From the NCBI GenBank assembly GCA_017504625.1, contig JAFVQU010000012.1:24518-88517 (forward strand): a stretch of 64,000 nt of DNA, written 5' to 3'. A program made the position numbers and the translations under genes. This DNA is from Clostridia bacterium (GTDB lineage: Bacteria > Bacillota > Clostridia > Oscillospirales > CAG-272). Positions 1-9,230 of the stretch are shown piece after piece. Every line of letters begins with the position of its first letter. The stretch's first letter is position 1. The notes below the pieces were generated by a model. It did not search any database, was not told where the DNA came from, and saw only the letters and a program-made list of their open reading frames with translations.

Positions 1-57
1 TTTTGATCAAAAATCAAGAATTTTGACGAAACACAACTATTAACAACCGATATTTGA

Positions 58-86
58 TTGACAAACACATGAAAATATGTTAAAAT
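58..86 (+). promoter_or_regulatory. sigma-A promoter of the ABC exporter operon
   Basis: TTGACA at 58-63 and TAAAAT at 81-86 are separated by 17 bp. It lies 60 bp before the first start codon and is the only promoter-like sequence upstream of the exporter pair. Confidence 0.75.
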
Positions 87-112
87 GAAATTTGTATTAT
101 TATTTTTATTGA

Positions 113-129
113 TTATAGATTATCTATAA
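113..129. promoter_or_regulatory. perfect palindrome, candidate operator
   Basis: TTATAGAT, one T, then ATCTATAA form a perfect 8-1-8 inverted repeat. It sits between the promoter and the Shine-Dalgarno sequence (131-138), where a bound dimeric repressor would block transcription. Drug exporter operons are often controlled by MarR, PadR or TetR proteins; any such gene would lie left of the window. Confidence 0.45.
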
Positions 130-146
130 CAAAGGAGGCGAAAAAA

Positions 147-1949
147 TTGATATTCGGTAAGCATATAAACCGCTACTATCTGCGCTATGCGCCAATGCTG
201 ATCCTCGGCGCTTTAGCACTGTTTCTCGTTGACTATATGCAGCTCATTATCCCCGAGCTTTACAGTGCGGTCATCGAGGGACTTGAAACAGGGTTTGTAA
301 CCGACGGATCAAATAGCATTCGCTTTGACATAAGCTATGTTCTTGACGAAATCTGCAGGCCAATGCTCTTTGTTATTCTCTCGCTCGTATTCGGACGCTT
401 TTTGTGGCGCGTCTGCTTCTTCGGCGCAGGAATAAAGCTTGAAACCGATCTCCGCGGCAAAATGTTTGATCGCTGCAAGGATCTCTCTCAGCAATACTAT
501 CAGGTAAACAAGGTCGGAAACATGATGTCCTTCTTTACCAACGACTTAGCCACAGTTCAGGAGTGCTTTGGCTGGGGTATTATGATGTTCTTCGACGCAG
601 TCGTGCTCGGCGCGCTCGCGATCATAAAAATGATCCGCATGAATTACGTATTGGCGCTTCTCTGCATGATACCCATGTCGCTTCTTCTCATATGCTCTCT
701 TATCGTCGGCAAATACATGTCGAAGAAGTGGGAAAAGCGTCAGGAGGCGTTCTCTATGCTCTCCGACTTCTCGCAGGAGAGCTTTGCGGGAATCGCGGTA
801 ATAAAGGCGTTCGTCAAGGAAGCTCACGAGCTTATTGAATTTAAAAAGCTCACGAAAAACAACGAGGACAGAAACGTAGAATATACCAAGCTCTCTACTC
901 TTCTCCACGTTGCGCTCACACTTCTTATCGAGTCTGTCGTCTGCGTAATCCTCGGCTACGGCGGATATCTCGTACACGTTGAGACCTTCAAGGCGGCGCA
1001 GCTCGTTGAATTCATCGGCTATTTTACAGCAGTCATCTGGCCTATTATGGCGGTGTCCGAGCTTATCGGTATGCACGCGCAGGGTAAGGCATCGCTCAAC
1101 CGTATCGGTGAGCTTCTCGACTCCAAGCCCGACGTTTTCGACCGCGAGGGCGTCAGCGACGTTGCCGCAATACGCGGTGATATAGAATTCCGTGACCTCA
1201 CATTCCGCTACCCCGACGGCGAATTTGACGTTCTTCAGAACGTATCCTTCAAGATCAACGCAGGCGAGCGCGTGGGAATCATCGGACGCACGGGATCGGG
1301 TAAAACGACTCTCGTCGACCTTATTCTCCGAACCTATAACGTTCCCGAAAACACGGTATTTATCGATGGCATCGACGTAAACAAGATTCCTATAAAGACC
1401 GTGCGCGCAAACGCCGCATACGTTCCGCAGGACAACTTCCTTTTCAGCGACACCATTGAAAACAATATAAGCTTCGCAACCGACGGCGGTACGCACGACG
1501 ACGTTGAATACGCCGCTAAAATGGCAGACGTTCACGACAACATATCGGAATTCACTCTCCAATATCAGAGTATACTCGGCGAGAGAGGTGTTACCGTTTC
1601 GGGCGGTCAGAAGCAGCGAATCTCAATAGCCCGCGCGCTTATGAAAAACGCGCCTATTCTCATTCTTGACGATTCGGTTTCCGCCGTAGACGTAAAGACC
1701 GAAAAGGCGATACTTGAAAATCTCCGCTCTATGCGAGCAAACCTGACGACGCTTCTTATCGCGCACAGAGTAAGCACCATTGAGCAGATGGACAAGATCA
1801 TCTTCATTGACGAGGGCAAGATCGTTGCGGTCGGCAAGTATAGCGAGCTTTACGAAAGCTGCGCAGACTTTAAGAATCTCGTTGATCTTCAGAAGCTTGA
1901 CGAGGAGCGATCCGCAAATACCTCAGAGGAGGTGAGCGCAAATGCTTGA
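147..1949 (+). CDS. ABC exporter half-transporter, degenerate-site subunit
   Basis: This is a 600-residue type IV exporter half: an N-terminal six-helix membrane domain (about residues 1-330) and a C-terminal ATPase. Walker A GRTGSGKTT lies near residue 380, the signature VSGGQ near 484, Walker B ends LILDDS near 508 and the switch histidine is in IAHRVST. The residue after the Walker B aspartate is Asp instead of the usual catalytic Glu, as in the non-hydrolysing site of heterodimeric exporters. The start is TTG at 147, chosen because AAAGGAGG lies 8 bases upstream and no ATG is suitably placed. The 3' end overlaps the next half-transporter by 8 bp, so the two are almost certainly translated together and pair as a heterodimer. 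The substrate is unknown; multidrug or peptide export is usual for this architecture. Confidence 0.9.
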   Translation: MIFGKHINRYYLRYAPMLILGALALFLVDYMQLIIPELYSAVIEGLETGFVTDGSNSIRFDISYVLDEICRPMLFVILSLVFGRFLWRVCFFGAGIKLETDLRGKMFDRCKDLSQQYYQVNKVGNMMSFFTNDLATVQECFGWGIMMFFDAVVLGALAIIKMIRMNYVLALLCMIPMSLLLICSLIVGKYMSKKWEKRQEAFSMLSDFSQESFAGIAVIKAFVKEAHELIEFKKLTKNNEDRNVEYTKLSTLLHVALTLLIESVVCVILGYGGYLVHVETFKAAQLVEFIGYFTAVIWPIMAVSELIGMHAQGKASLNRIGELLDSKPDVFDREGVSDVAAIRGDIEFRDLTFRYPDGEFDVLQNVSFKINAGERVGIIGRTGSGKTTLVDLILRTYNVPENTVFIDGIDVNKIPIKTVRANAAYVPQDNFLFSDTIENNISFATDGGTHDDVEYAAKMADVHDNISEFTLQYQSILGERGVTVSGGQKQRISIARALMKNAPILILDDSVSAVDVKTEKAILENLRSMRANLTTLLIAHRVSTIEQMDKIIFIDEGKIVAVGKYSELYESCADFKNLVDLQKLDEERSANTSEEVSANA

Positions 1950-3858
1950 TACCATCATGGCGTTTTGGAATAACTACTACCCGATCATAACGGTCGGCGC
2001 AATAATCAGCACCTTTGCCATCATCTTCATTATTGCCTTCGCTACGATGAAGGACAAAAAAGAGGCTATCGGCTTTGACCGAAACATGAAGGACTCCGAG
2101 ATAGTCAGAAGACTTCTCCGCTACGCAAAGCCCTATATTCCCCAGTTCCTTATCGTTCTCGTGCTTATGATATTCTCAATAGCGCACGAGATAATCTCGC
2201 CTATCATTATGGGTAACCTTATTGATATGGTCGGACGCGAGGGAGGCTTTGAGCTCAGCGAGCTTTACGTCAGCATCATTATTTACGCATCTATCCTTGT
2301 AGTTTCACTTATCAGCACCTATTTCCAGGCGATCATACTTCAAAAAACGGGACAGAGAATGGTCGCGCGCATAAGAGAGGACCTCTTTGAGCATATAGAG
2401 AGCCTGTCGCACGATCAGCTCAACAAAATACCCGTAGGAACTCTCGTAACCAGAGTTACCAACGATACCGACGCTATCTCGACGACCTTTACGGGCGTGC
2501 TTGTAAACCTCGTCAAGAATATGTTTATCATCGTCGGCGTTCTCGGAGCTATGCTTACGCTCAACTATATGCTCACGCTTATAGTTCTCTGCTTCGTTCC
2601 CTTCGTTATTCTCTTCACCGTCATCTTCCGTAAGTTCTCGCGCCGCGCGCACAGAAAGGTCAAGGACGGCACGACAGATATCAATATCTTCCTCTCAGAG
2701 AACCTCTCGGGAATGAAGATAATACAGATATTCAACCGCGAAGCAAGAAAGAAGGGCGAATTTGACGAAAAGAATGTCCGTCTTGGAAAGGCTAAGATGG
2801 GTCAGATGTTCGTATTCGGTATATTCAGACCGATGGTTTATATGCTCTATATCTCCTCGGTGCTCTGCCTCTTCTACTTCGGTGCGAAGGGCGCGCTCAA
2901 CAACGTCGCCGTATTCGGTCAGATCATCGGAGTAAACGTCATAGTTTCCTTCTATCAGTATATCAACAAGTTCTTCAACCCGATACAAAACCTTGCCGAG
3001 CAGTTCAATCGTCTGCAGGCTTGCTTTGCCTCGGCTGAAAAGATCTACAAGATATTCGACATTATGCCCGAGGTAGTGGACGAGCCCGACGCTATCGAAA
3101 TTGATCACATCAAAGGTAATATCGAATTCAAAAACGTATGGTTCTCCTATATCAAGGACGAGTGGGTGCTCAAGGACGTTTCTTTTAAGGTAAACGCGGG
3201 TGACACAGTTGCTTTCGTCGGCTCAACCGGCTCGGGTAAGACTACAATACTCTCGCTCATCTGCCGAAACTACGATATACAAAAGGGTGAGATCCTGATC
3301 GACGGTATCAATATCAAGAAGATCAAGATAAGCTCGCTCCGCCGTCACTTCGGTCAGATGCTTCAGGACGTATTCCTCTTCTCGGGAACTATCCGCTCGA
3401 ATATCATTCTCGGTCTTGACGGAGTATCCGACGACGAGATCAACGACGCCTGCAAATACGTCAACGCCGACAAGTTCATCTCGCGCCTTAGCGACGGACT
3501 TGACGAGCCCGTGCGCGAGAGAGGTAACAACTTCTCTGCAGGTCAGCGTCAGCTTATCAGCTTTGCCCGTACCATCATTCACAAGCCCGCCGTTATGATA
3601 CTTGACGAGGCAACGGCAAACATCGACACCGAAACCGAGATTCTCATTCAGGATTCTCTTGAAAAAATGATGAATATCGGCACGATGCTTATGGTCGCGC
3701 ATAGATTATCAACAATACAGCATGCCGATAATATTATCGTACTCTCTCACGGCAAGATACTTGAGCAGGGTACACACAACGAGCTTCTTTTGAAGCGAGG
3801 CAACTATTACCGCCTCTACACGCTCCAGTTCAACAAGGAGCAGCTTACCAAAAAATAA
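1942..3858 (+). CDS. ABC exporter half-transporter, catalytic subunit
   Basis: A 638-residue exporter half, partner of the preceding gene. It has one extra N-terminal hydrophobic stretch, the six-helix exporter domain, and an ATPase with Walker A GSTGSGKTT (about residue 428), Walker B MILDEAT (about 554, canonical catalytic Glu) and switch VAHRLST. Its signature reads FSAGQ rather than LSGGQ. In a dimer this signature would face the partner's Asp-type Walker B, forming the degenerate site, while the canonical Glu here would face the partner's VSGGQ and form the active site. That complementary split is the hallmark of heterodimeric exporters of the TM287/288 and BmrCD kind. The ATG at 1942 overlaps the upstream gene; GGAGGTG lies just before it. 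A MATE pump follows after 18 bp. Confidence 0.9.
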   Translation: MLDTIMAFWNNYYPIITVGAIISTFAIIFIIAFATMKDKKEAIGFDRNMKDSEIVRRLLRYAKPYIPQFLIVLVLMIFSIAHEIISPIIMGNLIDMVGREGGFELSELYVSIIIYASILVVSLISTYFQAIILQKTGQRMVARIREDLFEHIESLSHDQLNKIPVGTLVTRVTNDTDAISTTFTGVLVNLVKNMFIIVGVLGAMLTLNYMLTLIVLCFVPFVILFTVIFRKFSRRAHRKVKDGTTDINIFLSENLSGMKIIQIFNREARKKGEFDEKNVRLGKAKMGQMFVFGIFRPMVYMLYISSVLCLFYFGAKGALNNVAVFGQIIGVNVIVSFYQYINKFFNPIQNLAEQFNRLQACFASAEKIYKIFDIMPEVVDEPDAIEIDHIKGNIEFKNVWFSYIKDEWVLKDVSFKVNAGDTVAFVGSTGSGKTTILSLICRNYDIQKGEILIDGINIKKIKISSLRRHFGQMLQDVFLFSGTIRSNIILGLDGVSDDEINDACKYVNADKFISRLSDGLDEPVRERGNNFSAGQRQLISFARTIIHKPAVMILDEATANIDTETEILIQDSLEKMMNIGTMLMVAHRLSTIQHADNIIVLSHGKILEQGTHNELLLKRGNYYRLYTLQFNKEQLTKK

Positions 3859-3876
3859 TTTTGAATCGGAGATTTT

Positions 3877-5295
3877 ATGCCTTCAATAAATAAGAAAAGC
3901 AATAATCTGCCGCTCTCTTTCGGTGACAAGGGCTTTTGGCGCGTTGCCCTGACCCTTGCCATACCGATAGCTCTCCAGAATATGCTAACCGCATCCTTCA
4001 GCCTTATCGACACACTCATGGTCGGTCAGCTTGGCCCTATTGCCCTTTCCGCCACGGGAATGGCAGGACAGTGGAGCTGGCTGCTCAATATGGTGATATT
4101 CGGTATCGCGTCGGGAGCCGCGGTATTCATATCTCAATATTGGGGCAACAAGGACATTGACGGAATTCACCGCTCGCTCGGTATTGCAACTGTGTCAGCG
4201 CTTTTACTCTCGGTAGTATTTACAGTTATCGCGGCAATTACCCCCGAGGGCGTTATCACGATCTTCAATAAAGACCCCGCAGTCATTGAGTCGGGCGCAA
4301 ATTATCTGCGCTATGCCTGCTACTCCTACCCCGCAATAGCGTTGACGTCGCTTTTAGGCTCGACCTTGCGCTCGACCGAAAAGGTACGCCTTCCTATGAT
4401 CGTATCGGGACTTTCAGCGATCACAAACGGAGTGCTTAACTACCTCCTTATCTTCCCCGCAGGACTCGGCGTCAAGGGCGCGGCTATCGCAACGGTAATA
4501 TCGTCTTGGCTCGGCTTGGCACTTCTTCTCATAATCTCGCTTATACAGAAAAATATTATAATCGCGCCGCCAAGCAAGCTCTTTTGCTTTACGAGGGCAT
4601 CGCTTTCCGAATTCTTCAAAAAGACCTCGCCAGTAATCCTCAACGAAACGATGTGGGGACTTGGCACGGTGGTATATAACGTCATATTCTCAAATATGGG
4701 CTACGAGGAATTTGCGGCAATAACTATTGTCCGCACCTTTGAAAACCTGCTCTTCTGTTTCTTTATCGGTATATGTAACGCATGCTGCGTTATGGTTGGT
4801 AAGGAGATAGGCTCAGGCGAGATACGCGAGGCGGTACGCGACACCAAAAGGTTTAACATTATTATGCCGATACTTTCGGTAGTGTCGGGCATTATCGCGA
4901 TAGCACTTCGCTCTCCCCTCGTTTCGCTTTTCAATATCGGTGACCAATACTCCGCGCACACTCTCGGTATCGCCGAGGCGATACTCATCATTTACGGTGT
5001 GTGGATAGCCATAAGAAATGTTCCCTTCATTCTCATCGTGGGAATATTCCGTCCGGGCGGAGACACCACAACGGGAATGAAGTGGGAGATATTTATCCTC
5101 TGGCTATTTGCCATTCCCGTGACCGCTATCATGGCTTACGTGGTAAAGATCCCCTTCCTCGCCGTCTACGCGACGATGTATCTGTGCGAGGATATCCCGA
5201 AGTCGATAATATTTATGATCCATTACTTCAGCGGCAAGTGGATCCGCCCCGTTACCGACGAGGGCAAAGCCGCGCTTGCGGAATACAATAAATAA
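3877..5295 (+). CDS. MATE family efflux transporter
   Basis: A 472-residue polytopic membrane protein with about twelve hydrophobic segments in two halves, typical of MATE cation/drug antiporters. Family-like features are the N-terminal stretch with PIALQNMLTASFSLIDTLMV and the repeat of the same pattern in the second half. It would export organic cations in exchange for Na+ or H+; the substrate cannot be read from sequence. The start at 3877 is preceded by GGAG at 3868-3871. It follows the ABC exporter by only 18 bp and shares its orientation, so it is probably the last gene of one three-gene export operon, closed by the hairpin at 5306-5334. Confidence 0.88.
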   Translation: MPSINKKSNNLPLSFGDKGFWRVALTLAIPIALQNMLTASFSLIDTLMVGQLGPIALSATGMAGQWSWLLNMVIFGIASGAAVFISQYWGNKDIDGIHRSLGIATVSALLLSVVFTVIAAITPEGVITIFNKDPAVIESGANYLRYACYSYPAIALTSLLGSTLRSTEKVRLPMIVSGLSAITNGVLNYLLIFPAGLGVKGAAIATVISSWLGLALLLIISLIQKNIIIAPPSKLFCFTRASLSEFFKKTSPVILNETMWGLGTVVYNVIFSNMGYEEFAAITIVRTFENLLFCFFIGICNACCVMVGKEIGSGEIREAVRDTKRFNIIMPILSVVSGIIAIALRSPLVSLFNIGDQYSAHTLGIAEAILIIYGVWIAIRNVPFILIVGIFRPGGDTTTGMKWEIFILWLFAIPVTAIMAYVVKIPFLAVYATMYLCEDIPKSIIFMIHYFSGKWIRPVTDEGKAALAEYNK

Positions 5296-5305
5296 AATCA
5301 AAGGA

Positions 5306-5334
5306 AAAAAGACGGCATAAGCCGTCTTTTTTAT
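5306..5334. terminator. bidirectional rho-independent terminator
   Basis: GACGGC-ATAA-GCCGTC flanked by A6 on the left and T6 on the right. It serves the exporter operon on the plus strand and the AraC gene, whose stop codon lies inside it, on the minus strand. Confidence 0.85.
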
Positions 5335-6095
5335 ATTCTCTCGCCATTTTTGCGGATTTCAATCGGTGTTTTACCGGTCACTCGGCGCAGCTGCTTGCGA
5401 AAATATGCTGTATTGCAAAATCCTACGCGGGAGCATATCTCCTCAATTGAGAGATCTGTTGTTGTAAGTAACTCGATCGCCCTTCCGATGAGCATCTTAT
5501 TTTTAAGCTCGATCGGCGTGGTATTTCCGTAGTGCTTGAAAAAAGCGTAAATTCCCGACTCACTCATATTGCAATAGGTCGCAAGCTCTTTTACCTGAAA
5601 ATTCGGGTGCGCAGAGATATAGCTTACTGCCATCTCCCACGTTGCCGCTTTGGGATCTGTGCGGTCTTGGCGCATTTTTTCAAGCGATTTGCCAAGGAAA
5701 AGATACAAAAGTCCGACCGATGAGGGCGAAACCTTAATGTTTTTTGAAAGCTCGTCAAGTATCGCGCTATCCTCGGAAGTCGCGTCGATCTTCTGCATTG
5801 AATAGCGCATCTCACGTGACGTGGGCAGCATTTTAAAGCCATAGGATTCCCAGACGATCTCTCCACCGTCCTCACATGTCCAATACGATTGGTATCGAAG
5901 CCCCTTCGGCAAATAAAAAACGTCACCTTCGCAAAGCTCCATTTCCTCACCCGACACAACCACTATGCGCGCGTGTCCCGATACCATTCGCGCGACATAA
6001 TGATAGGGTATTCCGCAGGTGTTGTCTGTGTAATTATAACAGGTGCGGCGGTGGATATTGAATTGAAAGGATTTGTAGAAAGATATATGCTCCAT
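5331..6095 (-). CDS. AraC family transcriptional regulator
   Basis: A 254-residue protein with an N-terminal cupin-type sensory domain (about residues 1-140) and a C-terminal pair of helix-turn-helix motifs (about 150-250). The second half contains the AraC pattern TTDLSIEEICSRVGF followed by YFRKQLRRVTGKTP. The sensory half carries the histidine-containing motif typical of sugar-responsive members. GGAG sits 9 bases before the ATG. It is divergent from the oxidoreductase operon at 6210-9226, and the two promoters physically interlock (6141-6180), so control of that operon and of itself is the likeliest role. The effector is unknown, probably a sugar or polyol. Confidence 0.9.
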   Translation of the reverse strand: MEHISFYKSFQFNIHRRTCYNYTDNTCGIPYHYVARMVSGHARIVVVSGEEMELCEGDVFYLPKGLRYQSYWTCEDGGEIVWESYGFKMLPTSREMRYSMQKIDATSEDSAILDELSKNIKVSPSSVGLLYLFLGKSLEKMRQDRTDPKAATWEMAVSYISAHPNFQVKELATYCNMSESGIYAFFKHYGNTTPIELKNKMLIGRAIELLTTTDLSIEEICSRVGFCNTAYFRKQLRRVTGKTPIEIRKNGERI

Positions 6096-6140
6096 ACTTG
6101 TTTTCTCCGTTATTTTTAGAGAATAGTGTTCTTTTTTTAC

Positions 6141-6169
6141 AGTATAGCATATTGCAAGGACTCTGTCAA
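6141..6169 (-). promoter_or_regulatory. sigma-A promoter of the AraC gene
   Basis: Read on the minus strand, TTGACA (6169-6164) and TATACT (6146-6141) are 17 bp apart. It overlaps the opposing promoter at 6152-6180 by 18 bp. Confidence 0.7.
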
Positions 6170-6180
6170 CATGATAAAAT
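6152..6180 (+). promoter_or_regulatory. sigma-A promoter of the oxidoreductase operon
   Basis: TTGCAA at 6152-6157 and TAAAAT at 6175-6180 with a 17-bp spacer. It overlaps the divergent AraC promoter, so the two polymerases cannot bind at once. Confidence 0.65.
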
Positions 6181-6209
6181 GAAGAAAAAGGTGAAAGGCG
6201 GTGTCTTTT

Positions 6210-7220
6210 ATGACTCTGAATAAAGGAATTTACTTCACTGCTCCCGGCATTGCGGAGCTTCGCGACAAGGGGATGCCCGACATCAGCGATAAGCCAAATT
6301 TTATTATAGTTAAAACCGCAGTTTCAAGCATCAGTGCGGGCACAGAGCGCGCAAATCTGCTCGGCGATCCATCAAATTCGGCGGGAACCATGCGTTTTCC
6401 CTGCCAGCTTGGATATAGCTTGAGCGGTACTGTCGTAAAGGTCGGTGACGCGGTAACGAAAGTCAAGGTCGGCGATCGTGTGGCGTGCCGCTGGACAACC
6501 CACTCGCTCTATAACGCGATAGATCAGAATCTCGCCGAAATAATCCCCGACAACGTTTCCTTCGAGGACGCGGCGCTTGCAAATATTGCAACCTTTCCTA
6601 TGGCGGCGATCAGAAAATGCCGTCTTGAGCTTGCCGAATCGGCAATCGTCATGGGACTTGGCGTGCTCGGAATCTTTGCGATTGAGGAATTAAAGCTTGC
6701 GGGCGCGACACCTATCGTCGCAGTCGATCCTATCCCCGCCAAAAGAGAGCTTGCACTCAAGCTCGGCGCGGACTACGCGTTTGATCCCTTTGAAGAGGAT
6801 TTTGCAAAAAAGGTCAAGTATGTCACGGGCGGCGGAGCTAATGTCGCAATCGAGGTCACGGGCAAGGGTCAGGGACTTGACATGGTGCTTGACTGCATGG
6901 CAAAATTCGGTCGTGTTGCCCTGCTTGGTTGCACGCGCAACTCCGACTTTACGATCGACTACTACCGTAAGGTACACAACCCCGGCATAACTCTTATCGG
7001 CGCGCACACAAGCGCACGCCCGAATATAGAATCCCACGAGGGCTGGTGGACTCAAAGTGACGACATGAAGGCAACTCTTCGACTCATCTCTTTCGGCAGA
7101 TTTGACGTCAATAAGCTTATTGACGAAACATATACTCCCGATAAATCCCCCGAGGTCTACGCACGTCTTGCAAGTGAGCCCTCCTTCCCGATAGTTCAGT
7201 TCGATTGGAGAGAGCTTTGA
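6210..7220 (+). CDS. zinc-independent medium-chain dehydrogenase
   Basis: A 336-residue MDR-superfamily oxidoreductase: GroES-like N-terminal domain, then a Rossmann fold with the nucleotide-binding motif GLGVLG near residue 150. The position that normally carries the catalytic zinc cysteine reads SSISAGTE, so the usual CGSD motif is missing and a zinc-dependent alcohol dehydrogenase mechanism is unlikely. I chose ATG 6210 (GGCGG 8 bases upstream) because the family starts near this point; GTG 6201, three codons earlier with AAAGGTG upstream, is possible. It is the first gene of a three-gene operon and stops 1 bp before the next start. Pairing with a Gfo/Idh/MocA enzyme suggests stepwise oxidation or reduction of a sugar or cyclitol; the substrate is inference. 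Confidence 0.8.
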   Translation: MTLNKGIYFTAPGIAELRDKGMPDISDKPNFIIVKTAVSSISAGTERANLLGDPSNSAGTMRFPCQLGYSLSGTVVKVGDAVTKVKVGDRVACRWTTHSLYNAIDQNLAEIIPDNVSFEDAALANIATFPMAAIRKCRLELAESAIVMGLGVLGIFAIEELKLAGATPIVAVDPIPAKRELALKLGADYAFDPFEEDFAKKVKYVTGGGANVAIEVTGKGQGLDMVLDCMAKFGRVALLGCTRNSDFTIDYYRKVHNPGITLIGAHTSARPNIESHEGWWTQSDDMKATLRLISFGRFDVNKLIDETYTPDKSPEVYARLASEPSFPIVQFDWREL

Positions 7221-7221
7221 T

Positions 7222-8226
7222 ATGCGGAGGATAAGAATTGCGCAGATAGGCGTAAATCAGTACAGCCACGGGCCTGAGATGTTCACAAATCTCACACAGC
7301 TCAGTGATATTTTCGAGGTGGTCGGCTACGCGCTTGTCGAGGACGAGCGTGAGCGTTGCGCCGACAAGCTCCACGTTTTCGAGGGTTATCCCGAGCTTTC
7401 ACTTGAGGAGATTCTCAATGATGAGACGATCGAGGCAGTCACCGTTGAGGTCGACGAGATACACCTCAACAAATACACTCAGATGGCAGTTGACGCGGGT
7501 AAGCATATCCATATGGAAAAGCCGGGCAGTCAAGATCTTGCCTCATTCGAGAAGCTGATTGACAGTGTCAAGAAAAGCGGCAAGGTATTCCACATCGGCT
7601 ATATGTACCGATATAACGAATTTCTCGATGCGGCAGTCAAGGACGCACAGGACGGAAAATTCGGCACTATATTCAGTGTTGAAGCCCACATGAGCCGCTG
7701 GGATAACAAAACCACGCGCGAGTGGCTCGGCACGTTTAAGGGCGGCATGATGTTCTATCTTGGCTGTCACCTTGTCGACCTTGTTCTACGAATCCAAGGC
7801 ACGCCCGACGAGGTAATACCCGCAAACGTATCTTCGGGAATTGCGGGAGTTGACACGGAGGACGTAAGCTTCGCAATGCTGAAATATCCACACGGTGTTT
7901 CAATTATACGCACGACAGCCTGTGAGGTAGGCGGATTCTTCCGCCGCCAGCTCGTCATCTGTGGCTCGAAGCGCACGCTTGAGATAAAGCCGATCGAGGG
8001 AATCGAAAACGGACTTTACACCGAGCAGACCGATAAGGTCATGAAAGGCTCAAGCGGTAGCTACGGCGAGGTCGAGCACAAGAGAAGCGAGCCCTTCAGC
8101 CGATACTATAAAATGTTAAGTTCCTTTGCCGCTATGGTGCGCGGTGAATGTGATAATCCCTACAGTCCCGATTACGAGCTCGAGCTTTATAAGACGATAC
8201 TCAAGTGCTGTGGGGTAGAAAATTAA
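7222..8226 (+). CDS. Gfo/Idh/MocA family oxidoreductase
   Basis: A 334-residue NAD(P)-dependent oxidoreductase. The N-terminal Rossmann domain opens with IRIAQIGVNQYSHGPE, a variant of the glycine-rich loop, and the family's EKP motif appears as MEKPGSQD near residue 99. The C-terminal half matches the substrate-binding beta-sheet domain, with a GCHLVDLVLR stretch where the family's catalytic His lies. Members oxidise or reduce sugars, inositols and related polyols. It starts 1 bp after the upstream dehydrogenase, so translation is likely coupled. Cytoplasmic. The exact substrate cannot be assigned. Confidence 0.88.
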   Translation: MRRIRIAQIGVNQYSHGPEMFTNLTQLSDIFEVVGYALVEDERERCADKLHVFEGYPELSLEEILNDETIEAVTVEVDEIHLNKYTQMAVDAGKHIHMEKPGSQDLASFEKLIDSVKKSGKVFHIGYMYRYNEFLDAAVKDAQDGKFGTIFSVEAHMSRWDNKTTREWLGTFKGGMMFYLGCHLVDLVLRIQGTPDEVIPANVSSGIAGVDTEDVSFAMLKYPHGVSIIRTTACEVGGFFRRQLVICGSKRTLEIKPIEGIENGLYTEQTDKVMKGSSGSYGEVEHKRSEPFSRYYKMLSSFAAMVRGECDNPYSPDYELELYKTILKCCGVEN

Positions 8227-8242
8227 AACAGGAGATATAAAT

Positions 8243-9226
8243 ATGAAAGCAATACTTGTAAATGACGACAGAAGTCTTCGCTGGGACAACGTGCCCGACG
8301 CGGTATGCGGTGACGAGGACGTTCTTGTAAAAATAGAAGCGGCGGCGCTCAACCGCGCCGACCTTATGCAGAGAGAGGGCGACTATCCCCCTCCCCCCGG
8401 CGCGCCCGAATGGATGGGACTTGAGATTGCGGGAACTATCATCGAGGTTGGAAAACTTGCCGCTGAAAAATCGAATTGGAAGATCGGCGACAAGGTCTGC
8501 GCCCTGCTTGGCGGCGGCGGTTATGCCGAAATGGTCAACGTCAAATACGATATGTGTATGCCCGTGCCCGAAAACTGCTCGGTAGTTGAGGCGGCGGCTA
8601 TCCCCGAGGCGTTCGCAACGGCGTACCTCAACCTCTTTATCGAGGGCAACATTAAGAAGGGCAATACCCTGCTTATGAACGCAGGGGCAAGCGGACTTGC
8701 AAGCGTTATCATCCCTATGGCAAAGGCATTTGGCATCAGAGTTATCACGACGGTTCTATCCGACGAGATCGCCGCATCGATAGATCACTTGAATGCCGAC
8801 GTAGTAGTCAACACTACGAAGGAGGATATTTCCGAGGTTCTCCGTCGAGAAATGGAAAACGGTCACCCAGTTGACGTCGCTATCGACTGTCTTGGCGGCG
8901 AAATCATGGGCAAGTGCCTTCACTACCTCTCGCACGGCGCGAGATGGATCATGATCGCCTCGCTCGCGGGCAGAATGACCGAGATCGACCTCAAGAACAT
9001 CTACGTCCGTAACGTGCGCATCATCGGAAGCACACTCCGTTCCCGCACACCCGAGGTCAAGGCACATATTCTCGCAAGTCTTGTCGAAAAGGTCTGGCCC
9101 AAGGTTGCTACGGGCGAGGTCAAGCCGACTATCTGGGCAACCCTGCCGATAACCGAAGCTGAGGCTGCTCACGATATTCTCTACAAGGGACAAAACGTCG
9201 GAAAAGTCGTTCTGACGGTTGAATAA
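8243..9226 (+). CDS. quinone-oxidoreductase-type MDR protein (PIG3-like)
   Basis: A 327-residue zinc-independent MDR protein. The segment ALNRADLMQREGDYPPPPGA near residue 35 is the diagnostic motif of the PIG3/QOR subgroup, which reduces quinones or enals with NADPH. The Rossmann part has an AGASGLAS nucleotide loop. It is the third gene of the operon, 16 bp after the Gfo/Idh/MocA gene, with AGGAGAT before its ATG. A role in the same catabolic route, for example handling an enone intermediate, is possible but inferred only from position. The operon closes at the hairpin 9231-9264. Confidence 0.85.
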   Translation: MKAILVNDDRSLRWDNVPDAVCGDEDVLVKIEAAALNRADLMQREGDYPPPPGAPEWMGLEIAGTIIEVGKLAAEKSNWKIGDKVCALLGGGGYAEMVNVKYDMCMPVPENCSVVEAAAIPEAFATAYLNLFIEGNIKKGNTLLMNAGASGLASVIIPMAKAFGIRVITTVLSDEIAASIDHLNADVVVNTTKEDISEVLRREMENGHPVDVAIDCLGGEIMGKCLHYLSHGARWIMIASLAGRMTEIDLKNIYVRNVRIIGSTLRSRTPEVKAHILASLVEKVWPKVATGEVKPTIWATLPITEAEAAHDILYKGQNVGKVVLTVE

Positions 9227-9230
9227 AAGA

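Noticed and set aside
546-1562. 338-codon minus-strand ORF inside the first ABC gene
   Set aside because: Shadow of a gene with all ABC motifs; no start context and no family resemblance.
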